Assembly (NCBI GenBank): GCA_019649035.1
Contig: BMAT01012706.1
Location: 105,161 to 130,047 of the forward strand
Length of the DNA: 24,887 bases
Source: Elysia marginata
Taxonomy: Eukaryota; Mollusca; Gastropoda; Plakobranchidae
Reading direction: 5' to 3'
In this document: piece after piece, positions 11,401-23,400 of the stretch
How positions within the stretch are numbered: the stretch's first letter is position 1
Layout of the letters: the number at the start of each line of letters is the position of its first letter
Made by a program: the position numbers and the translations under genes
Notes under the pieces: generated by a model
Database searches by the model: none
Seen by the model: the letters and a program-made list of their open reading frames with translations, nothing else
What the model was told of the DNA's origin: nothing

Positions 11401-14400
11401 TCTAGACTTCCTTGCCTCACATTGACCACGGGCTTCAACTGACCCGTGGTTTGACACATTGAAACAGCAGCATTGGGCATCATAATTATTGTCCCGACCC
11501 TTCCCTTGAACCTAAGGGGTGGTGGTATAGAATATTCCACTCTACTCTTTGTCAATGGTTAAACTGTAGGGTACTATTACCAATACAAATCCTATCCTTG
11601 TACTCATTAGTAAGTGTCAACATTTGAATACCGTTATTTTGCACAGGTTAACAAAGGAAAACCATTTTCAGTACCAGGCGAATATGTATCTACTTTACTC
11701 AAAAACAAATGGCAGAGATTAAGAGAATTGGCCTCCCTTGTATCTTAGCTTGCAGCAAATTTATTAATCTTAAAATAACTTTAGAAACTGAATAGATTTT
11801 ATCTGATTTAAAGCATCATTCTAGGCCAAGTAATACAAGCAATGAAAGATTAGATTGGTTCTCTTATGAGTTTGAGGTTGATCAATGTTTTGGTTTCCTT
11901 GGATCAAAGGTGTATTGGTAATTACAGAGGCAAAGGAGGTGTGAGACAGTGCACTGGCAATTGTTATGTTGAGTATAAAGTTTTTTTGAGTCTGATGCTG
12001 ATGGATGCAAGATCCACTGTATTTTTTTATCTTTCTATTTCAGCTTCAAGATCTTCCAAGTCATGTTGCTGCTTCCGAAATGTCATCTACTAGACCTCGT
12101 AAGCCACAATCAAAGTCGCAATTGCATGGAAATGATGTCAGTGTGACTTTGGGAGCAGTGAGAGAGCTACAGACAAGACTCAGCTGCCTGGAGGAACATT
12201 TGACTGTAAAGACTTCAGACTCCAAGAATGCAAAAGTTGTGGAGCATTTAAGACTGGGTTTGTTGGACAGCGAGGCACTGGCAATTTGTGAGGAGGAAAC
12301 AAGTAAATCTTCACAAGATGGAGATGAAACTTCTTGTCAGATAAAAGTCATGATCAATAAGAAGGAGAAAAAAATAAAGGCAGAGCACCCCAAGGAAAAA
12401 ATGTTCACATCTGCTGAGCAACGAGAAGATGCATCAGGAATCTCAACTCAAACAAATGAAGTTGATTCAAGTCCCGAAACTTCAATCTGTAAAAGTACGC
12501 AGGAAATGGATTTTGAGTTTTCTCAAACTCAGCCAGTGAAGGAGTACGCTGCAAATAGCCCAGCCAAAATAGATGACACCACAGCAAAGTCAATAAAACA
12601 GGAAAAGGGGCATTACTTTGGGATGAGAAAAAGAGGTCATAACTTTCAACTGCTTGAACAGTATGTATGTTATGTTCTTGATGTAGAAAAAAAACATACA
12701 AATCAAAATATTAAGGACATTCTTATAGAGAACAAAATTTATAGTTGAACTTCTTATTCTTGTTTCAATTGTTTCTGCAGTAATATTTTCAAAACCTGCA
12801 CCAGATAATGTTTTTTCATACTTAGTATCAATAAAGTTAAAAACTGTACAGCTGATCGGAAATGATTTGAACCTGAATAATTCAAATATTTGTTTAATTT
12901 TTCCTTCAACTGTAATGTATACTGGTGATTTCATTTACCAGATAATACAAGATTAAATTTTTTTCTGATAATTTTTAAGTATCAGAACTGGACTATTTGC
13001 CTTTCAGCCACTTCTAATGTGTAAGACATTACTAATGTCATCTTGAGATATTGATATATATAACATTATTTTAGTTACATGTTTGTCTATTGTTGTTTTT
13101 TTAAATTCAAAGCAGAGAGAAAAAAAACAAAAGTAAAAGAGACTCATTTTAGGTTATTATAAGTCAAATTGTTGACTTAAAATTTATAAGGATTAGAGCA
13201 ATGCATATGATACAAAACCCCTAGTTTTAAAACAAAAGGCAGGCTGCTTGAATAGCACATGTAGTATAAGGAAAGTTATGCAGTTTGTGAAGATTGTATA
13301 TTTTTTTGTTTGAATGTATGCGTTCACATTTTTTAAAAAGTTTTATTCTTAATCTTATGCTTATGGTATTCCTAAGATAAATCTAAACTGATGAGACCTT
13401 ATCTGATTTTGTATATATCAGACCCCGTGAGTTTGGTGTCAGCTATCAGAAGGAGGCTTTCAAAGGTCTGGAGTTGGATAAAGAGGACATCTCTTTCAGT
13501 GAAAACAGTAAGCCTGTCTTTGCGCTTTCCTATATATATTTAAGAGACTTAACTTAACCTAATGGGGGGGGGGGGGGGGGCTCTAAACCCTTTATTAGTT
13601 TTTTGTGACCTCATATGTGATCACACATTTTAAAGATTGCTTACACTATTGTTAGAATATTTTAAAACTTTTCAGCTTAGAATATAAAGTTATTGTCTAC
13701 TCAAACAAGATATCTTTTTGCTAACTGCAGTACATCAAAAAATAAACTAATGAATCTATTCAAATTTCTTTCTTTTGCATTATTTCTCTTGCTATTAGCC
13801 CAAATCGATTAGAATATTAATATTCATAAGTGTTGATACATTTTTCTTGCAATAAAACACCAGATACTGGGCAAGGTTGTCAAAATCTGAGAAAAAAGTG
13901 AAAATTTTCATAATGTAAGATGGTGACAACACAGGAAAATTGAAATTTAAAAATAAATCAACATTAAGGAGATGTAGATTAAGCATTTCAGTTTGACCTT
14001 TTTGGTAACGTATCTTGTTGACTTATATTGCTTGTTTATATTTGCCTACATTGTAAAGATCTTTGTGGAGAAGGGCCATTTTCTAAGGTATTTCGAGGGA
14101 CCTTCAAAGGCTCTGAAGTGGCCATTAAGAGGCTGAAAGTCCCACTTCTACCAAGGGACAAGAACTACTTTAAAGCTGAGGTGAGTTTTGTCAGCAGCAT
14201 GATTAAATTGTTTTTCAAGACCCCTATGTGTTTTGTACGAAAAAATTAGACTGGACGTGCTGAGATGGGCTAACCATAAATACTACTATCTTCTTCTCAT
14301 TCTGCTTTTCCTCCTCCTCCAACTCCTNNNNNNNNNNNNNNNNNNNNNNNNNNNNNNNNNNNNNNNNNNNNNNNNNNNNNNNNNNNNNNNNNNNNNNNNN

Positions 14401-17400
14401 NNNNNNNNNNNNNNNNNNNNNNNNNNNNNNNNNNNNNNNNNNNNNNNNNNNNNNNNNNNNNNNNNNNNNNNNNNNNNNNNNNNNNNNNNNNNNNNNNNNN
14501 NNNNNNNNNNNNNNNNNNNNNNNNNNNNNNNNNNNNNNNNNNNNNNNNNNNNNNNNNNNNNNNNNNNNNNNNNNNNNNNNNNNNNNNNNNNNNNNNNNNN
14601 NNNNNNNNNNNNNNNNNNNNNNNNNNNNNNNNNNNNNNNNNNNNNNNNNNNNNNNNNNNNNNNNNNNNNNNNNNNNNNNNNNNNNNNNNNNNNTTCTTCT
14701 TCTTCTTCTTCTTCTTCTTCTTTGCCTTTATGTTGCCAGTACAGTCTTGCTGATACATTCCACAAGTCTTTCCCTAATCACAGACCTGGCCATGGAGTTT
14801 TGTTTGTAGTTTCTCTCTTGTGACCTTTATTAAATAAAAGCCTCATGTTGTTTTAAATAATATATTAAAACATAGAAATAGTCCCTACGATTCTCTGCTT
14901 GTTTCTTTTGTCTTTTTAACTTCAATTTGTTGAACTCAATATCTCTAAACTCTGTAGGCCTAATAAATTTAGGTTGACCCATTGCGGGATAAAAATAGGA
15001 TTCATGGGAAAATCTTTATCTATTGGCTGAATATAAACAAAATGGACTGTACTACAGGTATCCATGCTGAATGAACTGAGGCATTCCTGTTTTGTGGAAC
15101 TTCTGGGGTTTTGTAATACTGACAACCTGCCTTTGATTGTGTTAGAGTACATGGCTTGTGGAAACCTTGACAGCCTCCTGCATGACAAGAGCAGGTAAGG
15201 ACAACACTGTAGGCTACTTTTTTTTTTTAAATAACACATTCGAGTCCACATACTTGATGAATTCAAACTATTTTCAAATTGCCAATTTTATCATTCTGAT
15301 AATTTAAAATTAAGCTTTGTACCCATGGGGTTTGAAATGCAAAAACTGTACTGTATAATTAACGATAGTATGTATTTCATCAATTTTGTGTTAACCATGG
15401 ATCAACTTAAGAGATAGCACATATGGCGACACAGTTACGCTGAGTATGAAGACAAATTTTCCAAAAGGGGTTAATATAGTGTATTAAAAAAATGCAAGAA
15501 ATATTAGAGGCAGAAAATAGTTTTATTAAGACCTGACAACTTGATTTTCTTGTTATTCATTGACAATTATAGAAAGCTGCTCTTTTAAATTTCAAGAATA
15601 TCGTTTTTGGATCAAAAGACTTGGTGACATAGAAATTAAAATGAAGGAATCAAATCACACTTAGGGCTTCTTATACTTTGTTTACTTTGCTTTCTTTGTG
15701 TGTTTTTGGTGGGTTCTTTTCTTCCATTTAAATTTTGTGCTATGACTTGAGAAGGGATCTTAATAATCATTATTGTTTTGCTTCAGGCCTGATCTATCAG
15801 TTGCAGAGTTCTACCAGATTTGTCATGATGTCAGTTCTGCCCTAGCGTATCTACATGGTCACCAGCCTCCTGTCTTCCACCTTGATCTAAAACCAAGAAA
15901 TGTCCTACTTAGCCATGGCAACCGGGCCAAAGTCGCTGATTTCGGCTTCTCCAAACTCAAGTGAGATGGAGCAGATGTCTAAGACTGAAAAATGTTATTG
16001 ATTTGAAAAGAAAATCTTACATAATTTTTTATTTCAGCTTAAGCAGTAGGTAAAAATTTTTCATACTGGAATGTGAAAATTTAAGTAAACCTGTTTTTAA
16101 GCATTTGAAGTGCTTTTAAGTTATTTTCGACTGTTGAACTTTGAAAGTTTTAGACGGTACCAAGTTTATTCTTTTATATTTTTTTTCTTCGACTAATCTA
16201 AATAAGTCACATGTGACTTTTTTTCGTTTTGGAAAGTGTTGTTTTTAACAATTTCTAAGCTTTCAAGCATTTAATTGCTTAGCTTTATCGCAAACCTCAT
16301 AGAAGAGAAAAAGAAAAACTTTTCTCTTGAATTATATTTTCTCTAAATTAATTTCCAACATACATTTCATTAGGACTGGTTGTTGTTTTTATTTATACCT
16401 TTCCCTGTGGAAAACTAGGCATGAAGCAGACATGAAAGTATCCAGAGTTAGCAAATCTCAAATGATCCACTCTGCCCCATTGTGGATGGCACCAGAACTG
16501 CTTGCTGCAAGGGAAGTTACTGCTAAGGCTGATGTATACAGTTTTGGCATCTTGCTCTGGGAAATGTTCACCAGGGAAGCTCCGTATGCCGGCTGTACTG
16601 TTTTTGAGGTAAAAATAAGGAACGCAAGATGTTCCACCAATAAGAAGCTTGAGAATAAGGTGCATCCAATTTATTTCCTAAGGTGCAAAGTATTTACCTT
16701 GCATATTGAACTTCTTTTAGTAAAAGTAATATTTTGCTCAATAAATACAAACTTCAAGACTAAATAGTTATCAAAAGTAAAAATAAAATGGTCATAAATG
16801 ATGTCTATGTTTAATCAGAAATGAATAGAAAAGCTCATTTCTCTTGTTTAAAAAAACTGTCTCTTTCAGGACTATAACTTTTGTAAACTTTTTAACTGTG
16901 TGTGGGAATACTAGGATGTTGTTATAATGCCCAGAAAGCCAAAGTTTCTCATTTGAAAATTTGGTCATCTTACAACGGCTTATATCTTTGTATGTTTATA
17001 TGTTTTTTTTTCTCTAAAACAACTTTTGCACTCGCAGGTTCTGGAGCAAGTACGTTTGAACCAGCGCCCTGTAATCCCAGGTACATGTCCTCATGGCCTA
17101 GCTGGGCTGATTCAACTTTGCTGGGATCAGAATCCTGCAGCCAGGCCAAACTTCAAGGTATGAAACATCATTTTTGTTATCAAGACCAAGTTGTCACTTC
17201 TCATTTTTTATACACTGAGCGCCAAAAGAAAGGCAACATGACATTCCTTATTTTCGCGCCCATGCGCGCTTGAAAGAAAGGTTGGTGAATTGATTTTTTG
17301 TGTGTTGTGAGTAGTAAAACATATGAACATGAGTTCAAGCACACTCTTGAGTCCTGTGCATGGTTTGCCAGTCAAGGTGAGCGATTTTCATATACCCTGT

Positions 17401-20400
17401 AAAAAATCTAAAATTCTTGCATTTAAAAAAACCTTGTGGCCGAGATTCTCAAAATTACACACAAGGGTACCTTACAAGGTGCCCAATAATTATTCGTCAT
17501 TTTTAAAATTAAATGATTTTACTTTTACAAAATGCAACGCTTATCTGAAGTTGATCATTATCGTATCAGTGAAGTTTCCCTCCCTGTGAATGTAAACAGG
17601 ACAACAATTTTCAGACTCAGACAATGTCTACATGAGAAGGATATATTGAGTGATCAGCCCCGTTCTGGGAGGCCCAGGTGCACTACGCAGAGACAAGACA
17701 GAAACCTTGTCCGACCCTTCAGCTTCATCGTGTCAGACAAGAGGAAAAAATAATCAAGGTATAAGTGCAAACACAGTAAGAAGGCCTTTATCTACCTCTG
17801 GCCTGCGTCTTCGTCGCCCATACATCGGCGCCATCCTGACCCAGCGTCACCGACACCAATGTACGCTATGGGCCCAGGAACATGCCGCATTGGATCGCAT
17901 CCAATGGCAAAGTGTCATATTCAGCAACGAATCTCGATTCTGCATTGATCATGCTGATGGCCGTGTACGTGTATGGAGAAGAAGCGGTGAAAGATACCAA
18001 GCAGATTGTGTTAGGGAACACGACAGGTGGGGTGGAGCATCTTTGATGATGTACTGCTGTACTGGAAGCCCAAGGGGCGCACACACTATTAGCCGAAGCC
18101 TGTCTTGGTTTGTAATTAAATTCTAAAGACTTATCTACTGAACATATATGTAAAAATCTGTTCAAAATTGCTGTATAGTTTGCATTGTGGAATTTTACCA
18201 ATGGTATCCTGTTTTCATAAAATCTACTTTATCGAGGGTCTTTTGTTTTAATCTAATTTCCTTGTCCTCAGAGGCCACCGATGAACATGGCATTATTTTA
18301 AGTTGAAAAAGCAATAAATAACCTTTAAAATGATGTATAACATGTCTCATTTAATCCCTTGCAGTTTTCAGTAATATATATTGAAGATTCGATGTTGCGT
18401 TTCTTTTGGCGGTCAGTTTATTATTAAAAAAATTGACCTGTAGGCTTAAGGGGAGGGGCGGCACCTGAGACCATTTTTACATTTTTCCTAAGTTAGAAAG
18501 CTTTTATGTTATTTGGGTTTGCTGTGGTCAAATTAGAGGAAACAATGGTACTGAGAGCAAAAACTCATAATGTTGCCATGGTAACGCCGCCATCTTGGAT
18601 TTTATGATATCAAATAACTGTGGATTTCAAAATGTATCTCCTCCCTCAATTTTGTTTGGATTTCAATGAAAATTGGCATAAAGGAAGTTTAGGTCAGTAC
18701 AAAGATCTGTATGCATGGGTTTTGATATATTTATGATACTTGATTTTTTATAATTTTTTCTAATTTTCAGTTTTGCGCTTTCTCAAATTTCCTGTAAATT
18801 TGAACAAAAAGCAACGATTTTTCCAAAACTATGTAAGATATACAAAATCTGATGCATACAGCCTTGCATATATATCCAATAATGATTCATGCAAAGTTTT
18901 GAGTAAATCCGTTGAGAAATAAAAAACTAGATAGGTTTCATGTACAAAAAATCAAGTTTTGAGAAAAACGGCTTTGAAGTTTTCAAACATATTTATATAC
19001 AGAGTGTAGAGAAATATTATTTGTTTTTCCTCGTTGAGAGCGATTACTTTTCTTTGGCATTGTAACGATAATGAATGGAATTACATAGATGAATATATTT
19101 ATAATGAAGAAATTATACTTGTAAAAGTGCAACTAAATAAAAGCCTGAATAAAAACAAACGCAGTGAACTGTAGGACCAAAACAAACGCAGCGAGTGATC
19201 GTAGTACAATACTGATACTGATAGAAACTGGGCCTAGGTCAAGGTATTATGCAAAATTATAAGACATCACGCGCTTCGCCAGCAAATCAGCAGGCTAGCC
19301 CTGGATGTGAGGACGGCATCAAGGCAAACACGCCTGCCTACCGTCACTCTGCAGCCAATGAAACTTCGCTTGCAGGCTAGGCTTTGTACTACGTAGTACT
19401 ACGAAGACACCAAACTAGGTCAGAGCCAGCCTGCTGTTCTGGTAACATACACATGTGGGCCTCTGCTTTGCAGGCTTGTGTACCCTAGACAAGCTATAGC
19501 AGTGTAAAGTGGGTGGTTTTGTCTTGTGGGCGAGGTCATAACGTAAAATTCGGTACCAAATAAGCATAGGTGGCGAGGAAACTGCAGTTGCATTCATGCA
19601 TTACTTTAGGCTAGATTTCTCCCAGTTTTAGAGCAAAATTGACCCCCCAAAAATGAGGTGTTTCGCAAAAATCTCATTTTCGGAAAGAAAAAAGTTGAAT
19701 AAGGCTTTTTAGGTGACAATTTTAGTTTTTCAAAAGGACGATCTAGAAGAATCGGTTAAAAAGTCAGAATCGATATTTTGAGCCAAAATCAAGTATGTCA
19801 GGTGCCGCCCTTGCCCTTAAATGGTGTAACTCATTTGCTAAGATATATGTACTGTTTCTTTTTTTTACATTCAAGAAAAAAATGCTCTGTGTTTTTTATA
19901 TTATTCTATTGTAAAACTGGCAGTGATCTAATTGGAACACAGCAATATGTACAAAGTATGCCAGCTAAAAATTATTATTATTTTAAAATTTTCCAGCACT
20001 TACAAAGAAGAAAAATCTAATATTTAGGTCTTTGCATGAAAACTTGAGTTTTTGGACTGATAGCAAATTCTTTTCGATTTTGCAGTTGCACTTAACGAAT
20101 GAGGTAGCATTGTGTGTGAAATCAATTCTACATCCTCTATATCCGCAGCATATTTTGACAACAATAAAGCAGCTAACAGAGACTGACACCTGGTCCAAGC
20201 TAACTGAGCCGGTATGTGATGTTGCTTCAAACCAAGAGTCTACTCCGGCAGCTGACGGTATGGACACTACACCTGGCTCAGATAGCATCAACTCCAAGCA
20301 TCAACACTTTGGGGAGGAAATGTCAAGAGACATTGAGTATGAAAAGGCTGAAAAAATAGAGACGTCAACGCTTCCAAAAATTTCACAGTCTTTACCAATT

Positions 20401-23400
20401 GCCTCAGACTCCAAACCTGATGAAGTATCCGCTGTCATGCCGGCACCTACAGCACTTGAATTGGAAACTCAGGCAGGTCATACAACTCTTTTTGTGCATG
20501 CTGCTCCACTGTCACCTCCACAAACATCAGAAGTAGAGCATGCATATTTTGAGCAAACTCAAGCCATGTTATCTGATGAGAGCTCTGTCCAAATGGAAAG
20601 TAGGTCTTCTAGCATACAAAATAAATTATCTCCAAAACAAAACTCAAGTTCTCCAAGCCTATCAAAAGAGATTTCTCTGGGCCCAGAAAACCAAAATGCT
20701 CAAGATAAAAATATGAATTCAGCGATTGGCTTGAAGGTTAAGTCAGAAAAAAATTCAATTGGTTGTGAAGGGTTTTCTTCAAAACTAAACCAGACTCCTC
20801 ACGATGATGGTCATGAGGCTGCTAGGGACTTGATCGCAAAGTATTTACCTACAAATAAAAAATCTGTACCCACTGTTAGCAAATCCCATGACCAACATTT
20901 CAACTCAGGTCATCCTAAAAAATTGCTCCCATTAAGGCGTTCTCTGAACAAGCTAAAATCCAAGTCTCTCCAAAGTACATCTTCGTTGGTTGCAAGTACT
21001 CAGGTTCAAACGACTGGGCACCCTGAGATATGTCTGAAGGATATGGGTGAACTAAATACATCAGAGGAACCTAAACCTTACTCAGCAGGCCTACACAGCG
21101 TCTCAATGGAAAAACATAGGCTCAGCGATCAAGGAGTGGAGAGGAAATCTCATAGCAACATACGTTCATTAGGTAAATGTGTGAACCCTCCTTATGCGGA
21201 TGGCCAACCATATGTACCATCCTATTACAGCGAAATTCAACATGCCAGTGCTGGCCATAAGAAGACAAAGCCTGAGTATGGTTCACCTAGCTTTGTTTTT
21301 AAGGAGAACAACAAGCAGACTAGCAACAAATCTGGCTCCAATCTAAAAGGCATGCAAATGATGCCTGAATATGAACTTGAAGTACAAAGTGATTTTATGA
21401 GATCTCTTAATGCATCAGCATCTAGTCCTTGCGTCAAAAGATCTCAAAACCTATCTGCAAAATGTGATGAATTAGAGAACTTACAAGAAAGGGACAAAAA
21501 TGGTGCCATAGATAAAAGAATTGATTCAAGTGTTTACTTTGACAATGATTTGCACAGTTACAAACCAGTTGGTTTTGATTTTTGTGAAGCTTTGAATAAG
21601 AATGGAAACGCAATTTCTAGCCCTAGGGAAGTAACTGAAGATGATAAAGCAAAAATTTCAGCCAGAAAAATCGATGACCAACTCGCAGACCTTAGACTGA
21701 ATCTCATGTCACCTGATCTGCCAAACAGAGATTTTAAAGATGGTGATAAAGAGGATGAAGATGAATCTTGTTCAGTCTTCTCTAAACGGTCATCTTCTTC
21801 GCTCACCCCTGATGGAATTTCCATTGACAGTTTAAGCCTTAGTGATGATGGAGACACAGTTGTCGACAGTCTTGACTTTGTTGATGACTTGGCTAATGAG
21901 GAAGATGGTCAGAATTTCTCCAATAAAGAGGCTCTCCAAGACTTTACAAAAGATAACAAATTTCGAGCTACCCATGCTAAATCAAAGACAGATTCAAAGA
22001 AATCATCACAAAGAGACACAAGGAAAAGTTTTTTCTTATTTGATGACTCAGAAGACAGCAAACCGTTTGACATCATAAACAGCATTGCAATCCAAGGTTC
22101 AAGTTGTACTGAAATCGGAGAAACAGGCACCAGCACTGGCCAATCCTTTTGTAGGTCATCAAATGCAAGACGAAGAACCAGAGAAAAGAAAGTTGCTGAC
22201 AGGACAAAGGAAGCAGGAAATGAAATTTTATCTGTAAAGACATTAACGAAAAATGAAACAGTTCTGTCATCCACTACTTTACATGACAAAGCTGCACACT
22301 CTAGAGAAAATGCTGTGAACCATTCTCTTTCACTTCAAGCACCCCCTCTGCAACACAGGCTTTCTTTGACAGGAGATTTGCTAGCAAAAGGTAAAAAACT
22401 CTTGAAGCCCTCAGCCAGCAGGAATGAAAGGTTGGCAAATCATAAGGAGAAATCACAATCACACAATCCACAAAACTTACTTCCTTTCTCAGTAAATGCC
22501 AGTTTGTTGCAGATACAGAAAGGGCAGTTGAAATCAGTGCAGACGAGAGAGCCAGTGCCCCTAAAGTCAGTCACTCATGCTCTACTCCCTATCAATGAAA
22601 GTGGGCTACCTTCTATGGCAAACATTTTAAAGAAAGTAAGTAATTACTAAACTGTTTCAATTTATGTCGCTAAAGGGAAAACAATGTAACCAAATGCTAT
22701 TTTGCTATTGTTAATTAATGATTTAGTCTTAAGTGGAGACAGTTGACCTTGCCTCCAAAATACTTGTCGGGCTATTACTTTGAAAAGTTTTTAGCAGCTG
22801 AAGTTTGCTGAGAGCAAAGTTTATTCAAGTTACCTAAAGCAAGCAATCTGAGATATTATGCATAGTTAACCTTGCACAGGATTATATTCAGGTGTAATTT
22901 TATTTTTAATTACATTTGTAGAGCAAACTTTCATTCGATTTTTCTTTTTTTAGCCAACCCATTGTGGCCTGTCTTTTTATTACTACCCCTTTTCTCTTGC
23001 AGCCTCAGCCACTTACTGTAATTCAATCAAATGAGGGGTTCTTTATTTGTTAAGTTATATTACCATTTTTCCCTGAGAAAGCTATGTCTACAGAAGATCA
23101 AAGAATCAAATGCCGATTTCTCCTGTCTATTAACTTTTTTTTTTGCCAGTACCGGTATAGAATAAAAACTCAATACTCCTGTATCTTTTCTTTCCAGACC
23201 TATTCTCTTTGCTTGTGAACCTGTATGTTTTTGTAAGCTTCAGCACAAGTCACATACATGAAGTAAAATACCACTCATCTTTTCAACCAAATTCACACAC
23301 CTACACTTATCTTTCCTTGCTACATAATAAAGACCAGCTTTTTTTATGATTTTATGCTATCCTTATACCTTTCCAAAAGCTTGGGGGTGGAGGTAGCTGC

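Larger units (their letters stand above)
17213..18418 (+). mobile_element. Decayed Tc1/mariner-family transposon, 1.2 kb
   Basis: The 27-nt terminal inverted repeats lie at 17213-17239 and 18392-18418. They share the core cgccaaaagaaa and match at 24 of 27 positions, and each is bordered by TA (17211-17212, 18419-18420), the expected target duplication. Between them lies a broken Tc1-like transposase on the same strand. The element is shorter than the ~1.3-1.6 kb of intact relatives, in line with the loss of the transposase C-terminus. It lies in the host gene's sense orientation and should be spliced out with intron 15. Confidence 0.9.
18446..19820. mobile_element. TTAA-flanked non-autonomous DNA transposon, ~1.37 kb
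   Basis: Ends at 18446-18468 and 19798-19820 are inverted repeats with 21 of 23 positions identical, and the outer four bases on both sides are TTAA. The terminal motif after TTAA is ggg(g/c)a(g/a)gggcggcacctga. TTAA sites point to a piggyBac-like or Kolobok-like transposase acting in trans. No open frame longer than ~60 codons exists inside. The interior includes a 27-bp-period direct repeat near 19152-19194 and a perfect 14-bp palindrome at 19386-19399. The family is not recognised. Confidence 0.8.
17158..20085 (+). other. Intron 15, 2.9 kb, mostly transposon sequence
   Basis: GT-AG intron between the kinase end and the long tail exon; it is the longest in the gene. It contains a Tc1-like element (17213-18418) and a TTAA-flanked element (18446-19820), which together make up nearly 90% of its length. 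The remaining ends are plain AT-rich intron. Confidence 0.8.

Noticed and set aside
11325-11560. tRNA-derived SINE, from a ggttcaagg-like box B on the minus strand.
   Set aside because: No convincing box A at the right distance and no poly-A or repeat tail; left as unresolved sequence.
14233-14823. Three long open frames through the N block.
   Set aside because: They exist only because N hides stop codons; the flanks are triplet repeat.
17532-18125. Functional transposase gene.
   Set aside because: Frame changes, catalytic Asp replaced by Asn, and C-terminal catalytic region missing.
20024-20297. Minus-strand frames opposite exon 16, and others at 21237-21437, 21558-21857 and 21909-22289.
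   Set aside because: Shadows of the long plus-strand coding exon, without family resemblance.
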